Shown: positions 1 through 8,831 of the stretch, one piece after another
Layout: each line of letters starts with the position of its first letter
How positions within the stretch are numbered: the first letter of the stretch is position 1
Origin: an uncultured Clostridia bacterium
Lineage (GTDB): Bacteria; Bacillota; Clostridia; Christensenellales; Borkfalkiaceae
DNA: 19,801 bases
Assembly: GCA_934271245.1 (NCBI GenBank)
Contig: CAKQQY010000031.1
Span: forward strand, 1 to 19,801
Direction: 5' to 3'
Translations under genes and position numbers: made by a program
The notes under the pieces: generated by a model
The model's input: the letters and a program-made list of their open reading frames with translations, nothing else
Database searches by the model: none
What the model was told of the DNA's origin: nothing

Positions 1-407
1 CCGTTCAAGAATTTATCGGCTATTTCGCAACCCATTCGGGGGGCGACGTAAAACGCGCCCATCGCGAGAACGTTTACTCCGTTGGCGATTACCGCTCTTT
101 CGCCTGCGGGAACGCTTTCGACTACCCCCGCGATTACGCCGGGGCATTTACTCGCCGCGATATGTATTCCCATTCCCGTGCCGCAAAAAAGTAAGCCTTT
201 TTCGAATTCGCCTTCGGATATTTTGCTTCCTACCCTGAAACCCACTCTCTGAAACATCATTTCGGGGTCTTCGTAATTCGGGTCGGTTACGCCGAGATCG
301 GTTATTTTATAACCTTCCTTTATAAGGTGTTCGGCTACGGCGCATTTTAACGGGTACCCTGCAAGGTCGCTGCCTAATACTACGTATTTATCTTTTGCGG
401 TTTTCAT
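1..407 (-). CDS. RpiB/LacA/LacB-family sugar-phosphate isomerase, C-terminus cut by window edge
   Basis: The 135 visible codons start at ATG 407, immediately after the stop of the transketolase C-subunit gene, with a GAAGGCGAG ribosome binding site inside that gene. The family interconverts aldose and ketose phosphates (ribose-5-P/ribulose-5-P for RpiB). Visible family motifs are a Rossmann-like start with LGSDLAGYPLK (residues 11-21) and LLFCGTGMGIHIAASK (72-87), where Cys75 matches the RpiB catalytic cysteine. About 15 residues are probably missing compared with a usual length near 150. Oddities: the SDHAG histidine is Leu15, and the second catalytic-site histidine of E. coli RpiB (in its QHND segment) aligns with Ala108 in VIANGVNVLAMG. 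Membership of the family is clear. The substrate may not be ribose-5-phosphate; a LacA-like or other pentose/hexose phosphate is possible. Last visible gene of the long operon. Confidence 0.85.
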   Translation of the reverse strand, partial: MKTAKDKYVVLGSDLAGYPLKCAVAEHLIKEGYKITDLGVTDPNYEDPEMMFQRVGFRVGSKISEGEFEKGLLFCGTGMGIHIAASKCPGVIAGVVESVPAGERAVIANGVNVLAMGAFYVAPRMGCEIADKFLN

Positions 408-1364
408 TTATCTCGCCTTCTTTTTCAAAAGATTTTTGCTTTCTTCGTAAATATATTTCGCAGTTAGTTTATATCTGTCCGCAAGATAGTCCTGCGCGCC
501 GACTTCGCCGAATTCTTCGTTTACGCCCATGCGTTTTAAGAGCGTCGGGCAGTTTTCCGAAAGAACTTCGCTTACCGCCGACCCAAGCCCGCCGATTACG
601 TTATGGTTTTCTACGGTGAGTATCGCGCCCGTTTTTAATGCCGATTCGATAATTATTTCTCTGTCTATCGGTTTAATAGTGAACATATCCACGACCCTTG
701 CGCTTATTCCGTCGGCTTCGAGCATTTTCGCCGCGTTTACCGATTCCGACACCGTAAATCCGCTTGCGATTATGGTAATATCCGAGCCGTCTTTAAGCAG
801 TTTGGCTTTACCTATCGTGAAATCTTCGTTATCGTCGTATACGGGTACGGTCATTCTTCTCGGATACCTTACGTAAAACACGCCGTACGTTTCGGCGATT
901 ATCGGCAGAAGTTTTGCCATCATCGCATTATCGGTTGGTTCTACTATAGTTATATCGGGGATAGGCCTTAAAACGCCGATATCTTCGAACGCCATATGCG
1001 TGCCGCCGTTCATGGTAGCGCAGATTCCCGAATCTCCGCCGATTATTTTTACGTTTCTGCCTGCGTAACTGCACGACAAAAATATCTGGTCGCATATTCT
1101 TCTCGTCGCGAACACGGCGAGAGTATGTACGAAAGGTACGTAACCTAACGTGGATAGTCCTGCGGCGACGCAACACGCATTCGCTTCCTGTATTCCTACG
1201 TTAAAGGCTCTTTCGGGATAGACGGAATAAAATTCTTTCGTTCCCATAGACAAACTCAAATCGCAGTCGATAACTACTATTTTATCGTTCTTTTCGGCTA
1301 ACTTTATCATCGTATCGCCGTACACTTTACGCATTTCAAGACCTTTATATTTCTCGTTTACCAT
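408..1364 (-). CDS. Transketolase, C-terminal subunit (split transketolase)
   Basis: A 318-residue protein matching the pyrimidine-binding and C-terminal domains of transketolase, encoded apart from the N-terminal subunit, as is common in Clostridia. Visible motifs are ERAFNVGIQEAN, holding the glutamate that activates thiamine diphosphate, then GGTHMAFEDIGVLRPIPD, and a C-terminal regulatory-type domain from about residue 200 (TIIASGFTVSES, ENHNVIGGLGSAVSE). The start ATG overlaps the end of the N-subunit gene by 7 nt and has a GGGAG site 7 nt upstream, so the subunits are translationally coupled. Role: with its partner, two-carbon transfer between pentose and other sugar phosphates in the cytoplasm. 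A 1-deoxyxylulose-phosphate-synthase-like enzyme is less likely given the partner and the RpiB neighbour. Confidence 0.93.
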   Translation of the reverse strand: MVNEKYKGLEMRKVYGDTMIKLAEKNDKIVVIDCDLSLSMGTKEFYSVYPERAFNVGIQEANACCVAAGLSTLGYVPFVHTLAVFATRRICDQIFLSCSYAGRNVKIIGGDSGICATMNGGTHMAFEDIGVLRPIPDITIVEPTDNAMMAKLLPIIAETYGVFYVRYPRRMTVPVYDDNEDFTIGKAKLLKDGSDITIIASGFTVSESVNAAKMLEADGISARVVDMFTIKPIDREIIIESALKTGAILTVENHNVIGGLGSAVSEVLSENCPTLLKRMGVNEEFGEVGAQDYLADRYKLTAKYIYEESKNLLKKKAR

Positions 1365-2212
1365 ACTAAATCTCCCTTGGGATAGGTCCCGTTCGCAAGT
1401 CTATTTTCGATTTCCTTTATAGCCGAATCGGCTATTTCGTCCGTCACCGTAAGGAAGTGGTTATACCCTGCCTTTTCGGCAAAGTTCATTCCCATCCCTT
1501 TCCAGGTATCGAGCACTATCGCGTGCGCTTTGCCTTTAACCGTTTTAGCGCGTTCTATCGCCCTATAAATATCTTCTACGTCGTACCCCTTACACGTTAC
1601 CGCGTCTAAACCGAACGCTCTGAATTTTTCTTCGGGGTTAAGGGGATCGCATATCTTTTCTACTCTGTCGTCGAGTTGCTTTTTGTTCCAGTCGAGAAAT
1701 ACGACGAAGTTATCGAGTTTTTGTTGGTTAGCGAACATCAACGCTTCGTAAACCTGCCCTTCCTCCATTTCGCCGTCGCCGATTATACAGTATACGTAAT
1801 TGTCTTTTTTCTGCATTTTAAGACCGAGCGCGATTCCGGCGGCGCAGGATATGCCTTGCCCCAACGAACCCGTACTCATATCTATGCCGGGCGTTTTTTT
1901 CATATCGGCGTGGCTCGGAAGTTTCGTTCCCCCTTTATTCAGGGTTTTAAGCCATTCCATGGGGAAAAAGTTTTTCAGCGCCAACGTAGCGTAAAGCGCG
2001 GGTCCGCAATGCCCTTTCGACAAAACGAATCTGTCTCTGTCGGGATCTTGCGGATTGGCGGGGTCAATCTTCATTTCCGCGCCGTACAGCACTGCAAGCA
2101 CGTCCGCTATCGACGCGCTTCCCCCTACGTGACCCGAACCCGGATACGCCATTTCTTTAAGCATGGTTATCCTTATATCCGCGCTGAATCTTTCTAATTG
2201 TTTAAAGTCCAT
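1358..2212 (-). CDS. Transketolase, N-terminal (thiamine-diphosphate-binding) subunit
   Basis: A 284-residue N-terminal transketolase half. Motifs in order: PGSGHVGGS (residues 24-32), LSKGHCGPALYATL (64-77), PGIDMSTGSLGQGISCAAG (108-126) and the cofactor/Mg motif starting GDGEMEEGQ (145-153) and ending at DWN (174-176). A clear AAGGAG site lies 9 nt before ATG 2212. The gene begins 13 nt after the propeller lipoprotein gene and overlaps the C-subunit gene by 7 nt. All expected cofactor residues are present, so the enzyme should be active with its partner. Its place at the end of an import/hydrolysis operon suggests the imported sugar is a pentose or enters through pentose phosphates. Confidence 0.94.
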   Translation of the reverse strand: MDFKQLERFSADIRITMLKEMAYPGSGHVGGSASIADVLAVLYGAEMKIDPANPQDPDRDRFVLSKGHCGPALYATLALKNFFPMEWLKTLNKGGTKLPSHADMKKTPGIDMSTGSLGQGISCAAGIALGLKMQKKDNYVYCIIGDGEMEEGQVYEALMFANQQKLDNFVVFLDWNKKQLDDRVEKICDPLNPEEKFRAFGLDAVTCKGYDVEDIYRAIERAKTVKGKAHAIVLDTWKGMGMNFAEKAGYNHFLTVTDEIADSAIKEIENRLANGTYPKGDLVW

Positions 2213-2225
2213 TTTTTTCTGCTCC

Positions 2226-3422
2226 TTACAGTTTGTACTCGTATCTGTATATCCGCCAGGTGTAATACAGCGAATTGTCTTCTACGGGGCTGGTTTTTGA
2301 CGACGAAAATCCCCATTCGAGTTTATCCGGATACGCCATATAGCCGTATTCGTTTCTGAAAAACCCGAGATTGCTGTTCCTTAAACACCCCGTGTTTTCT
2401 TTACTTATCTGCACTAAATCCGTCCACAGCATATCGCCGTCGGTAAGGTTTAACGTGTCGCCGATCACTCCGTCCTTTTCCATAGTCATATCTGCGTACG
2501 CAACTCTTCCGATATTCGGCATGTTGTCGGGGTAAGCGTCGCCGTCTTTATAGGTTAGGCCGAAGGGGTGAACGTCGGTCGCGACGTAAAGAACCTGTCT
2601 TTCGGGGTCGTACATAAAGTCCGCGTTGGTGAACGTGTCTTCCGCGCCCGTTCTTCTCTTTAATCCCCTTGCGCGCATTTTTACCGAAAATTCTTTTATC
2701 GGGTTATTCATATCTGAAAAATCCCAGCGTTCGGCAAATACCGTCCAACTTGTGTCCGTTCCTAAATCGACGTCGGTATGATAGGTATAAAAAAGTAGTA
2801 TTCTTCCCTGTTTATCCGCGCTTATCATCGACGGTTGCCCCGCGCCCCACAAATAACTCTTTTCGGGGTCGAGATTGCCCGCGTTAGGATATAATTCGTT
2901 AAAGGATATAAGCGGACTTACCGTATCTACCCGTTTCCACGGTCCGTATATGCTTTCCGATACCGCAAACCCGAACGCGCAACCGTAGTTTCCTACTCCG
3001 TCGCCGCCTAAATACGCCATTAAATATTCGTAAGTTTTGCCGTCGTATCCGAATTTCCCTTTTATTACGTTGGGGTCGCACTGTCCCGCGCAATCCCACG
3101 CGTTTTCACTCCCGGGGTCTAACGCGTAAGTCGGCTCCGACCAGTACCACACGCCGTTCTTTTTTTTACCCTGACGGAAGGCTATTCTGTCGCCCTGCAC
3201 CGCCGAGCCGCGGTTTCTGCAATACCACAGGTACGCGTCGTCGCCTTTTACTATCGTCGAATTACAGTAGTTATAGTAACTCGTTCCCATATATTCGTCG
3301 AACATAAGACCCGTGTCGTATTCGGGGGTCATTCCGCTTACGTCCGCTCCGCAACCCGATGAAACGAGCGCGGTCAGCGTTATTATTAAGGTTTCTAAGA
3401 GGGTTATCGCTTTTTTAATCAT
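2226..3422 (-). CDS. Secreted lipoprotein with a five-bladed beta-propeller glycosidase-like domain
   Basis: 398 residues. The N-terminus is a lipoprotein signal: two Lys, a hydrophobic stretch and a probable lipidated Cys24 in LVSSGC. Ser at -3 is not the ideal lipobox residue, but Gly at -1 fits. The rest resembles GH43/GH117-type propellers (inference from pattern): repeated Trp/Tyr-rich blades with QCDPNVIKGKF, YEYLMAYLGGDG, SESIYGPWKRVD, LWGAGQPSMIS, DKQGRILLFYT and TNADFMYDPERQVLYVATD. The aspartate in DPNV and the exposed acids are candidate catalytic residues, but I cannot assign the triad. It may hydrolyse or merely bind an oligosaccharide at the cell surface. ATG 3422 overlaps the end of the 575-aa surface-protein gene by 8 nt, with an AAGGAG site 8 nt upstream. 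Confidence 0.72.
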   Translation of the reverse strand: MIKKAITLLETLIITLTALVSSGCGADVSGMTPEYDTGLMFDEYMGTSYYNYCNSTIVKGDDAYLWYCRNRGSAVQGDRIAFRQGKKKNGVWYWSEPTYALDPGSENAWDCAGQCDPNVIKGKFGYDGKTYEYLMAYLGGDGVGNYGCAFGFAVSESIYGPWKRVDTVSPLISFNELYPNAGNLDPEKSYLWGAGQPSMISADKQGRILLFYTYHTDVDLGTDTSWTVFAERWDFSDMNNPIKEFSVKMRARGLKRRTGAEDTFTNADFMYDPERQVLYVATDVHPFGLTYKDGDAYPDNMPNIGRVAYADMTMEKDGVIGDTLNLTDGDMLWTDLVQISKENTGCLRNSNLGFFRNEYGYMAYPDKLEWGFSSSKTSPVEDNSLYYTWRIYRYEYKL

Positions 3423-5142
3423 ACGATTTTCTCCTTATCTTCGCCAGCATCGCCGCAATCGCTATCGCCGCCGCAGATACGATTATCGTTCCGCCGTACG
3501 CGTTGCCGTTACAGCCGCCGCCCTTTCTTTCCATTTCGAACTTGGCTTTACTTAAATCTTTATACGTCCTTTCCACGTCGCTCGTCGAAGCAAAATCGTT
3601 TTCGAGCATAAGTTCGGCTACGATTATCTTGTCTTTAAGAATTTTCAAACTTTCTTCGGTATATTTGCTTTCGTCTATTCTCTTACACGCCTCGATAAGA
3701 TTTTTAAGTCCTTCGAAATCTCTGTATTCGGGAAGCAGTCTCGGGTCGAATTTGCCCCAGTTCCAGTTGACGATTCTTTGCCCTTCGCCCAGCGCTTTTA
3801 TTACCGCGCCGCTCGTTATATCGTTTACGTTTAGTTCTTCGTTCGAAAGTTTCGCCGTGTTTATTATTTCGGTGACTTCGTTTTTCTTTACGTCTACGTT
3901 GGCAAACGAACCTATCGCCACGTATTTGCCGTTACTGTGCAGATATCTCATTCCGATATATATCGCCGTGACTTTATTAAGCCCTTCCGCTTTTACAGGC
4001 GTTTCGCCCATAAATTCCGACGACTTGGTTATCGGCGTCATATCGGCGTACGGAATATAAAGCGTTCCCGATTTGCCCCTTAACACGTAAACGTTTCCGA
4101 GCCTTGCCCCCACGGTGGAAACTTCTCCGTTTACCGTTACGAAACGGAACGTTCCCGTGGTACTCGTTTCGCTTATATTCGGTTTATACTTCGCGCCGTT
4201 CTCCGTTTCGAGATACAGTTTGAACGACACCGACGACGAATATCCGTATATCTTTACGGCAAGTCCGTCTTTCGGCGTAAACGACCTGTCTTTCAAGTCG
4301 ATTTTAAGCCAACTGTATAAATCCGCGCCGGTGAGTTCTTCTCCGCACGCGCTCGTTTTGTTTATCCCGACTTTCAAAGCGTTGCCGATTTCTTCGTTTA
4401 TCATCGCGCCGTCGCACGCGTAATCGGTATACGTTCCCTTTTCTATACCGCACTCTAAATTACTCGTGCAGGCAAAACGGTAGTCGTTCACGCTTCCGTT
4501 ATCGCTGGATAAAAGCCCTGAAAATTCGAACGCCGTTTCGGGCGCGTCGCCCACTTCTTTACACGCGTACACGCGGTTCCATACTATATTCGACTGTCTT
4601 TCGGTATACGACGAGTCCACGCTGACGTTCAGTTCGGTGACTTCGCTTACCCGTTCGCCGTCTACGCCGACGAGTTCCGCAGGAATATATATCGTTCCGT
4701 CAAAACCCTTGGGGAAGTTGAAAAAATACCCGAACTTCTGGTTTACGTTTATAGTGGTTCCGTTGCTTACCGCTTTATAACTGTTGCCCGCGCTTCCGCC
4801 CGTTCCGGCGTCGCCCATATCGAACAGTTTGCCGTTTACGCCTAATCTGCATACGAAATAATCGTAGTTTACCTTGGCAAGTTTTAAGTTTATCGCAAGA
4901 TAACCGTTATTTTCTACCGCGATTTTGCCTACGTTTACCGAAAATTTTGTGTCCGAACCCTGTTTCCACGCGCTCGTGGTCTTTACCGACAAGCCGTCTA
5001 CTTCTATCGCGACTTCTTTTCTGTTTACTATCTTTCCGTAACTCTCGGCTTTCGTATTTACCGTTCCTATCTTCGGAACGGCTACGGCTATCGCCGACAA
5101 AGCCAGTATTACGGCAAACAGTTTGCTTATTCTCTTTTTCAC
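3415..5142 (-). CDS. Secreted surface protein: two beta-sandwich-like modules, FIVAR-like helical domain, C-terminal KGGGC membrane tail
   Basis: 575 residues from a GTG start at 5142 (AGGACGG site about 7 nt upstream). Signal peptide at residues 1-32 (cleavage likely TKA/ES). Two divergent modules follow, each with the locus-wide signature, here KGFDGTIYIPAELV and RGKSGTLYIPYADM. A helical stretch near residues 475-540 (LIEACKRIDESKYTEES, then KDKIIVAELML) matches the pattern of FIVAR domains of Gram-positive surface proteins. The C-terminus is RKGGGCNGN, a hydrophobic segment and KIRRKSYD, a sorting or anchoring tail shared with two other proteins here. The gene lies between the nucleoside hydrolase (13 nt gap) and the propeller lipoprotein (8 nt overlap). 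Function unknown; a surface carbohydrate-binding role is inferred from the jelly-roll-like pattern, not shown. Confidence 0.8.
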   Translation of the reverse strand: MKKRISKLFAVILALSAIAVAVPKIGTVNTKAESYGKIVNRKEVAIEVDGLSVKTTSAWKQGSDTKFSVNVGKIAVENNGYLAINLKLAKVNYDYFVCRLGVNGKLFDMGDAGTGGSAGNSYKAVSNGTTINVNQKFGYFFNFPKGFDGTIYIPAELVGVDGERVSEVTELNVSVDSSYTERQSNIVWNRVYACKEVGDAPETAFEFSGLLSSDNGSVNDYRFACTSNLECGIEKGTYTDYACDGAMINEEIGNALKVGINKTSACGEELTGADLYSWLKIDLKDRSFTPKDGLAVKIYGYSSSVSFKLYLETENGAKYKPNISETSTTGTFRFVTVNGEVSTVGARLGNVYVLRGKSGTLYIPYADMTPITKSSEFMGETPVKAEGLNKVTAIYIGMRYLHSNGKYVAIGSFANVDVKKNEVTEIINTAKLSNEELNVNDITSGAVIKALGEGQRIVNWNWGKFDPRLLPEYRDFEGLKNLIEACKRIDESKYTEESLKILKDKIIVAELMLENDFASTSDVERTYKDLSKAKFEMERKGGGCNGNAYGGTIIVSAAAIAIAAMLAKIRRKSYD

Positions 5143-5155
5143 CCTTTATCCGTCC

Positions 5156-6070
5156 TTATTCTTTTTTACCCGTCTTTTCCATTATCCCGAAAAAGTGGTC
5201 TAAAAATCCCGCGTTATCCACCGAAAGCGACGCAGGAAAAACCTTTTTCCCTTCTATCGGTTCTGTTACCGATATTTTGCCGCGTTTTCCGTTTTCCGTC
5301 TGCACTTCTACCGAAAGCGGCGTGAATTTTACGTAGTCGTGCGCCGCTACCGACAGCGTTAAGGCGTCGTGCATTACGGGCGGTCGCATATTATACGATA
5401 TCCACTTCATCATCATCTCGTTCAGAAAGTCGAACGCTTCGCCTTTCATTTCGAGTTCCCTTTTTAAGTGGCGTTGGAAAAAGTTGCACTTTAACGTTAC
5501 GTTTCCGCCGACGAGCGTTACGGGAATTTCGCTGTCGTATACTATCTTCGCGGCTTCGGGATCTACCATAAGGTTATATTCGAGTATCATATCTCTATTG
5601 CCGCTCATAAGTATTATTTCTTTGAGTTTCTTCATCTCTTCGGGCGCTTTTTCTATCGCTTTGGCGATATTCGTCATAGGTCCGATTCCGAAAAGAGTTA
5701 CTTCGCCCGGGTACTTTTTCGCCGTTTCTATCATAAAATCCACGGCGTGCTGACATTCTATCGGGTACTTTTCAAGGCTTTCGTCCCACGATAAAAGGTT
5801 GGCTTTGCCGTCCTTTCCGATACTTTCGTACCAGAAAGGCTTTATCTCTTCTACCAGGGGTTTATCGTACCCCATATACACCCCGACGTTGGTTATCCCG
5901 TTCTTTTCTAACAGGGCGCGCGCCATCTTTGCTCGTTGGTAACAGTTTTTATACATTACCGTTACGCCTAATATTTCAAAATCGGGGTGGTTTATCGCGT
6001 ATTGCAGCGCGAACGCGTCGTCGATATCGTCGCCGATATCCATATCTATTATCGCTTTTATTTTTTTCAT
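5156..6070 (-). CDS. Inosine-uridine-type nucleoside hydrolase family protein (copy 1)
   Basis: 304 residues with no signal peptide, so cytoplasmic. The family hydrolyses the N-glycosidic bond of ribonucleosides using a calcium-activated water. Family residues visible: the aspartate cluster in IIDMDIGDDIDDA (residues 7-19), the substrate-contact Asn42 in VMYKNC, GPMTN (131-135), EYN (165-167, ribose-binding Glu/Asn) and MHD (234-236), so it should be catalytic. It starts 2 nt after the solute-binding-protein stop without a strong ribosome site of its own, suggesting translational coupling. It shares with the copy at 17286-18206 two features: YKNC where AGN is usual, and a GKDGK-x6-DES segment near residues 86-99. 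Activity on nucleosides or another riboside is inferred; the substrate is not determined. Confidence 0.9.
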   Translation of the reverse strand: MKKIKAIIDMDIGDDIDDAFALQYAINHPDFEILGVTVMYKNCYQRAKMARALLEKNGITNVGVYMGYDKPLVEEIKPFWYESIGKDGKANLLSWDESLEKYPIECQHAVDFMIETAKKYPGEVTLFGIGPMTNIAKAIEKAPEEMKKLKEIILMSGNRDMILEYNLMVDPEAAKIVYDSEIPVTLVGGNVTLKCNFFQRHLKRELEMKGEAFDFLNEMMMKWISYNMRPPVMHDALTLSVAAHDYVKFTPLSVEVQTENGKRGKISVTEPIEGKKVFPASLSVDNAGFLDHFFGIMEKTGKKE

Positions 6071-6072
6071 AT

Positions 6073-7914
6073 TTATTTTCTTATTATATCGTCGGGTATC
6101 TCTTTGTTATACGCCGAGTTTCCGAACAACGAGTCTACTTTTAATTTACTGTATCCCGAGTTCGGGTCGTTGGGCGGGAATCCCCAGGTTATTCCTAAGG
6201 ATGTTTTGAATTTCTTAAACATTTCGTTATCGAATTCGTGCAGTTCTTTCGCACCCATGTTGTCAATCTGCTCTATCATCGAGTAATATATTTCTTTGGC
6301 TTTCTGTTCCGTTTCCGACGTAAGTATTTTCGGTATCTGCGTGGTATAAACGGAAGTTATGCTTGAACTGTTCCTTACCACTTCTTCGTATCTCGGGTCG
6401 CTTGCGTCCCTCACGTACGCAAACGCGTCCGCAACGTAAACGTAATCGTTCAGCGACGCCTTTAAGTTATACAAAACGTAGTTGGAATAGTTATTCAGTA
6501 TTTCGCCGTTGGGTCCGGCAAGACGGGGATACATAGGATTGACGAGCGGATTGAAATAGAAGAATCCGTAAGATTGCGTCTGCGAATTCTGTATGTCTTT
6601 CCACGTCTTTTCCGTCCATTTTATCTTTCCGTATTTATACGTTTTTCCGTCTTTTACTTCGCCCGGTCTTACTTCGTATTCGTATTCTTCGTTTTCAAGT
6701 CCGAAGAAAAGCGATTGTCCTTCGTCGCTCATCAAAAAGTCGAAAAGTTTGATTACTCTGTCGGGGCGTTCGCATTTATTGGTTATCATGGAGAATCTCC
6801 AGCCGCCTTTACCCGCAAGAGAAGTGAGTTGCGGCGCGTCGCCGTCAGAGTTGGTTATAAGGATAGGAACGTATTCGATTCCTTTCGTTGCCGCCGACTT
6901 AAAATGCGCTTCGTAATCCTGCGGGGAACCTAAAAACGCAAAAGGCGTTCCGTTGGCGATAAGTCCGCCGGTGGTTGCCGAAGTTACCGTAAAGTTACCC
7001 GAATAAATTATTTTTTCTCTGTATAATCTGTTCAGGAACCACAACGCTTCCTGATATTTTTCGTTGGTGTTTTCTCTTACGAGATTACCGTTTTTATCTT
7101 CTCTCGGTACGCAGAAATACTGCATTATCCAGCGCATTGCCGTGGACGACGAAGCGCCCTGAAACGGACTTAAAAGGAGAGTGGGAGTATCGTTGCTTAT
7201 ACCCTTTTCGTCTTTCACCCATTGGCACATTTCGGCAAATCCGTCGGGAGTGGTCGCTTCTTTATCCGTCCAGGTCGGGTCTTCCGATTTTTTATACGCT
7301 ATGTATTCGTCGAGCCAGTCCTTTCTCGCAACCAGCGCGCCGTTGGATATTATGGTAGAACCTTCCTGCTGTTTATACGCGTTCATATCGTCCGTCGTAT
7401 AGAACTGGTTGGGAAGTCCGTATATCTTTCCGTCGCCCTGTACGAAGCAGGCGCGAATATCTTTATCTATTCTGTTTAAAAGGGTCGGGGCGTATTTTTC
7501 CGCCAGATCGTCTATCGGATAAACGTAGCCTTCCAAAGGAAGATTGAATCTTTCTTCGCTGCCCGCGCCTACGCTTATTACGTCGGGAAGGTTATTGCCG
7601 GCTATCATAGTGGAAAGCATGGCGCCCGTATCGTCTTGCGGTTTCATCCATTCGATTTTTACGCCCGTCTTTTGGTAAACGTAATTACCGACCTTGGTAT
7701 CCAAAGAAGCGGGGTTGGTGTAACTTGTACTATGAACGTACCAGTGTACGGTTATATCGCCGTCGCCTTCTTCTATCTGTTCCCAACTGTTTTTATCGGC
7801 GGTAGCATACCCCCTGTCGGGATAGTTAAGCGAAATGCCGTTTCCGCCGCATGCGGTCACGCTCATTATGCTCGCCAGACATAAAAGCATCGCTATCGTT
7901 TTTTTGCCTTTCAT
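6073..7914 (-). CDS. LplA-type extracellular solute-binding lipoprotein of a sugar ABC importer
   Basis: 613 residues, typical of the large solute-binding proteins that pair with LplB/LplC permeases. Lipoprotein signal MKGKKTIAMLLCLASIMSVT with Cys22 in SVTAC. The mature part has the family pattern: an early strand ending VHWYVHSTSYTN, the TGVKIEWMKPQDD segment, AGNNLPDVISVG (ligand-domain loop), GKGGWRFSMITNKCERPDRVIKLFDFLMSDEG (quoted here only as a family-like hinge; residues about 370-401), and an aromatic-rich C-terminus. GGAG lies 7 nt before ATG 7914. It captures a sugar or oligosaccharide at the membrane and passes it to the two upstream-encoded permeases. Ligand unknown. It ends 2 nt before the hydrolase start. 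Confidence 0.92.
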   Translation of the reverse strand: MKGKKTIAMLLCLASIMSVTACGGNGISLNYPDRGYATADKNSWEQIEEGDGDITVHWYVHSTSYTNPASLDTKVGNYVYQKTGVKIEWMKPQDDTGAMLSTMIAGNNLPDVISVGAGSEERFNLPLEGYVYPIDDLAEKYAPTLLNRIDKDIRACFVQGDGKIYGLPNQFYTTDDMNAYKQQEGSTIISNGALVARKDWLDEYIAYKKSEDPTWTDKEATTPDGFAEMCQWVKDEKGISNDTPTLLLSPFQGASSSTAMRWIMQYFCVPREDKNGNLVRENTNEKYQEALWFLNRLYREKIIYSGNFTVTSATTGGLIANGTPFAFLGSPQDYEAHFKSAATKGIEYVPILITNSDGDAPQLTSLAGKGGWRFSMITNKCERPDRVIKLFDFLMSDEGQSLFFGLENEEYEYEVRPGEVKDGKTYKYGKIKWTEKTWKDIQNSQTQSYGFFYFNPLVNPMYPRLAGPNGEILNNYSNYVLYNLKASLNDYVYVADAFAYVRDASDPRYEEVVRNSSSITSVYTTQIPKILTSETEQKAKEIYYSMIEQIDNMGAKELHEFDNEMFKKFKTSLGITWGFPPNDPNSGYSKLKVDSLFGNSAYNKEIPDDIIRK

Positions 7915-7937
7915 CTTTTTTCTCCTTTTTATATTTT

Positions 7938-8831
7938 TTATCCTTTAAGCGAACCTACGGTTACGCCCTTTTTTATTATTTTCTGTATCAGCGGGAACAT
8001 GCAAAGCACGGGTATCGTGGCTATTACTATCGCCGCGTATGATATTGTCTGCGTGTTTATTCTGTTCTTCATTTCGGGCGGAATTTCCGATTCCGTACTC
8101 GAAGATTCTTTTATTACCTGCAACAGATAATACTGCAACGTGTGCAGAGATTCCGTTCTCGAACAATATATCATCGTGTCGAAGTAGTTGTTCCAGTGCG
8201 CTAACCCCAGCCACAAGCCTACCGTCGCAAACGCCGGCAGCGACATCGGGAAGTAAATTTTAAACATTATGAGATATTCGCTCGCCCCGTCTACCAGCGC
8301 CGCTTCGTGCATTTCTTCGGGGATAGAACGGAAGAAACTGGAAAACACTATCATGTTGTACACCGAGTACAACCCGGGGAAAATGTACGCGAAAAAGTTT
8401 TCGTATAAACCGAGAGTTATCATCCACAGATAAAACGGTATAAGTCCGCCGCCGAAAAACATTGCGACGATATTCGCCCAGTAAAAGAATCTTTTGAACT
8501 TTAAGTTTCTTCTCGTCATTCCGTACGCCGTCATCGACGTATATAAAAGCGCGGAAGATACGCCGAAAACTACCCTTAACACGGTCGTTTTAAATCCGTT
8601 CCACAGTCTTGCGTCTCTCAATACGAACCCGTAACTAGAAGAGTCGAACACTCTCGGCCACAGCCATACGCCGCCCGAAAGATAATCTTCGCCCTGGTTA
8701 AACGAGCCTACAAGTATGAACCAGAACGGGTACAGCGCGATAAGCGCCGAAAGTCCCATCAGAATATATATCGTATAATCGCCTGCAGTCATCCGTCTTT
8801 TTCTGCCGGTAATCGCCGTTCTTCTTTTCAT
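7938..8831 (-). CDS. Carbohydrate ABC importer permease (LplC/YtcP type)
   Basis: 297 residues with about six transmembrane segments and the permease loop motif that contacts the ATPase, EAALVDGASEYLIMFKIYFP (EAA motif). The C-terminus ends PLIQKIIKKGVTVGSLKG, the usual ending of MalG-like permeases. ATG 8831 shares one nucleotide with the TGA of the partner permease gene (TGATG), and GGAAGGGGG lies upstream, so the two are co-translated. It forms the membrane channel with the 311-aa permease. No ATPase gene is in the window; importers of this class usually borrow a shared MsmX-like ATPase. Confidence 0.94.
   Translation of the reverse strand: MKRRTAITGRKRRMTAGDYTIYILMGLSALIALYPFWFILVGSFNQGEDYLSGGVWLWPRVFDSSSYGFVLRDARLWNGFKTTVLRVVFGVSSALLYTSMTAYGMTRRNLKFKRFFYWANIVAMFFGGGLIPFYLWMITLGLYENFFAYIFPGLYSVYNMIVFSSFFRSIPEEMHEAALVDGASEYLIMFKIYFPMSLPAFATVGLWLGLAHWNNYFDTMIYCSRTESLHTLQYYLLQVIKESSSTESEIPPEMKNRINTQTISYAAIVIATIPVLCMFPLIQKIIKKGVTVGSLKG

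Noticed and set aside
1676..2197. Plus-strand 173-codon frame
   Set aside because: Shadow of the transketolase N-subunit gene, whose catalytic motifs are all in the minus frame.
3503..4060. Plus-strand 185-codon frame
   Set aside because: Antisense to the 575-aa surface protein. The Ser/Leu/Ile-rich sequence is what the complement of Glu/Lys/Asp codons gives, and no ribosome site precedes it.
7915..7937. Gap between the solute-binding-protein gene and permease gene as an internal promoter or attenuator
   Set aside because: Only 23 nt, containing the GGAG ribosome site and A/T-rich sequence, with no hairpin.
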